A stretch of DNA of 64,000 nt from contig CAMQGK010000110.1 of the NCBI GenBank assembly GCA_947000775.1, positions 20,699,001-20,763,000 of the forward strand, in the 5' to 3' direction. The notes below the pieces were generated by a model. That model saw only the letters and a program-made list of their open reading frames with translations, was not told the DNA's origin and ran no database searches. Made by a program: the position numbers and the translations under genes. Of this stretch, positions 63,636 through 64,000 are shown in pieces. Positions within the stretch are counted from its first letter, which is position 1. The number at the start of each line of letters is the position of its first letter. Source of the stretch: Pterois miles (lineage: Eukaryota; Chordata; Actinopteri; Perciformes; Scorpaenidae).

Positions 63636-64000
63636 CACAACACAAATCCTACACTCCAATCAAACAAACATCCATAGGGGGAAGATTACCAAAAAAGCAT
63701 GAAGTAGAAACTGATGCACAGTAGCCGTTTTGAGGCAATGGCTGACATTTTAGCACTCTCTGATGACATAAGACTGTAGTGATGATGAGGCCTCGGGCCT
63801 GCAAGGATTTCATGGAAGACCATTGTGGTAATATAGAAATGCAGACTTGAGAAAGTGTGCACACAACATTGGTAGCATACAGTATACCCTGGTCATTTGG
63901 TAGAGCTTTAAGAACAGTTAAAGATGATATGGATGGAGGAGATAAACATTCAATAGTGCAACTGTAGTTAATATGTTGCACACATATATTAATATTGCAT
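63507..64000 (-). other. Possible 3' UTR end of a minus-strand gene lying to the right
   Basis: TTTATT at 63507-63512 gives AATAAA on the minus strand. The sequence to its right has a CA tract and a 110-codon minus frame without recognisable homology. In human the gene after FKRP is SLC1A5, but nothing here identifies it. Confidence 0.25.
63605..63634. repeat. (CA)n microsatellite
   Basis: About 15 CA units. Confidence 0.97.

Overview
The window looks like nuclear DNA of a ray-finned fish, probably a spiny-rayed (percomorph) teleost. Intron-rich vertebrate genes with GT-AG (and one GC-AG) introns sit in AT-rich sequence full of long CA/TG microsatellites, small inverted-repeat DNA transposons and fish-type retroposon copies. 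No bacterial, organellar or viral gene was recognised.

Three protein genes are readable. PRKD2 (protein kinase D2) is on the minus strand, from its start codon at 34745 to the left edge. Thirteen coding exons cover the N-terminal domain, both C1 zinc fingers, the PH domain and the glycine loop of the kinase; the rest of the kinase lies outside the window. STRN4 (striatin-4/zinedin) is complete on the minus strand, 57651 down to 41753. Its 17 exons sum to exactly 779 codons (778 residues plus stop) with every junction in phase. FKRP (fukutin-related protein) is complete on the plus strand as one coding exon, 60138-61727. PRKD2-STRN4-FKRP is the same order and orientation as on human chromosome 19q13.3, from general knowledge.

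Layout: 1-5160, compact PRKD2 exons 13 to 2. 5161-34424, a 29-kb PRKD2 first intron filled with repeats. 34425-34745, PRKD2 exon 1. 34746-41752, PRKD2 upstream region, a SINE-like insertion and a hAT-like MITE, unexplained sequence, and the STRN4 3' UTR. 41753-47735, STRN4 exons 17 to 2. 47736-57321, STRN4 intron 1, with a homopolymer-rich block (about 49.9-50.8 kb) that looks like an assembly fault. 57322-57651, STRN4 exon 1. 57652-60137, the divergent STRN4/FKRP promoter region and probable FKRP 5' UTR. 60138-61727, FKRP. 61728-64000, FKRP 3' UTR and the probable tail of a further minus-strand gene.

The three genes do not form one pathway. PRKD2 is a diacylglycerol-responsive Ser/Thr kinase, STRN4 is a scaffold of the STRIPAK phosphatase-kinase complex, and FKRP is a Golgi ribitol-phosphate transferase for alpha-dystroglycan. 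I found no clearly novel biological system. The most informative points are a GC-AG intron, an 18-nt microexon and an apparent frameshift in PRKD2, a mobile repeat with exact target-site duplications at two sites, several multi-copy MITE families, and the corrupted block in STRN4 intron 1.
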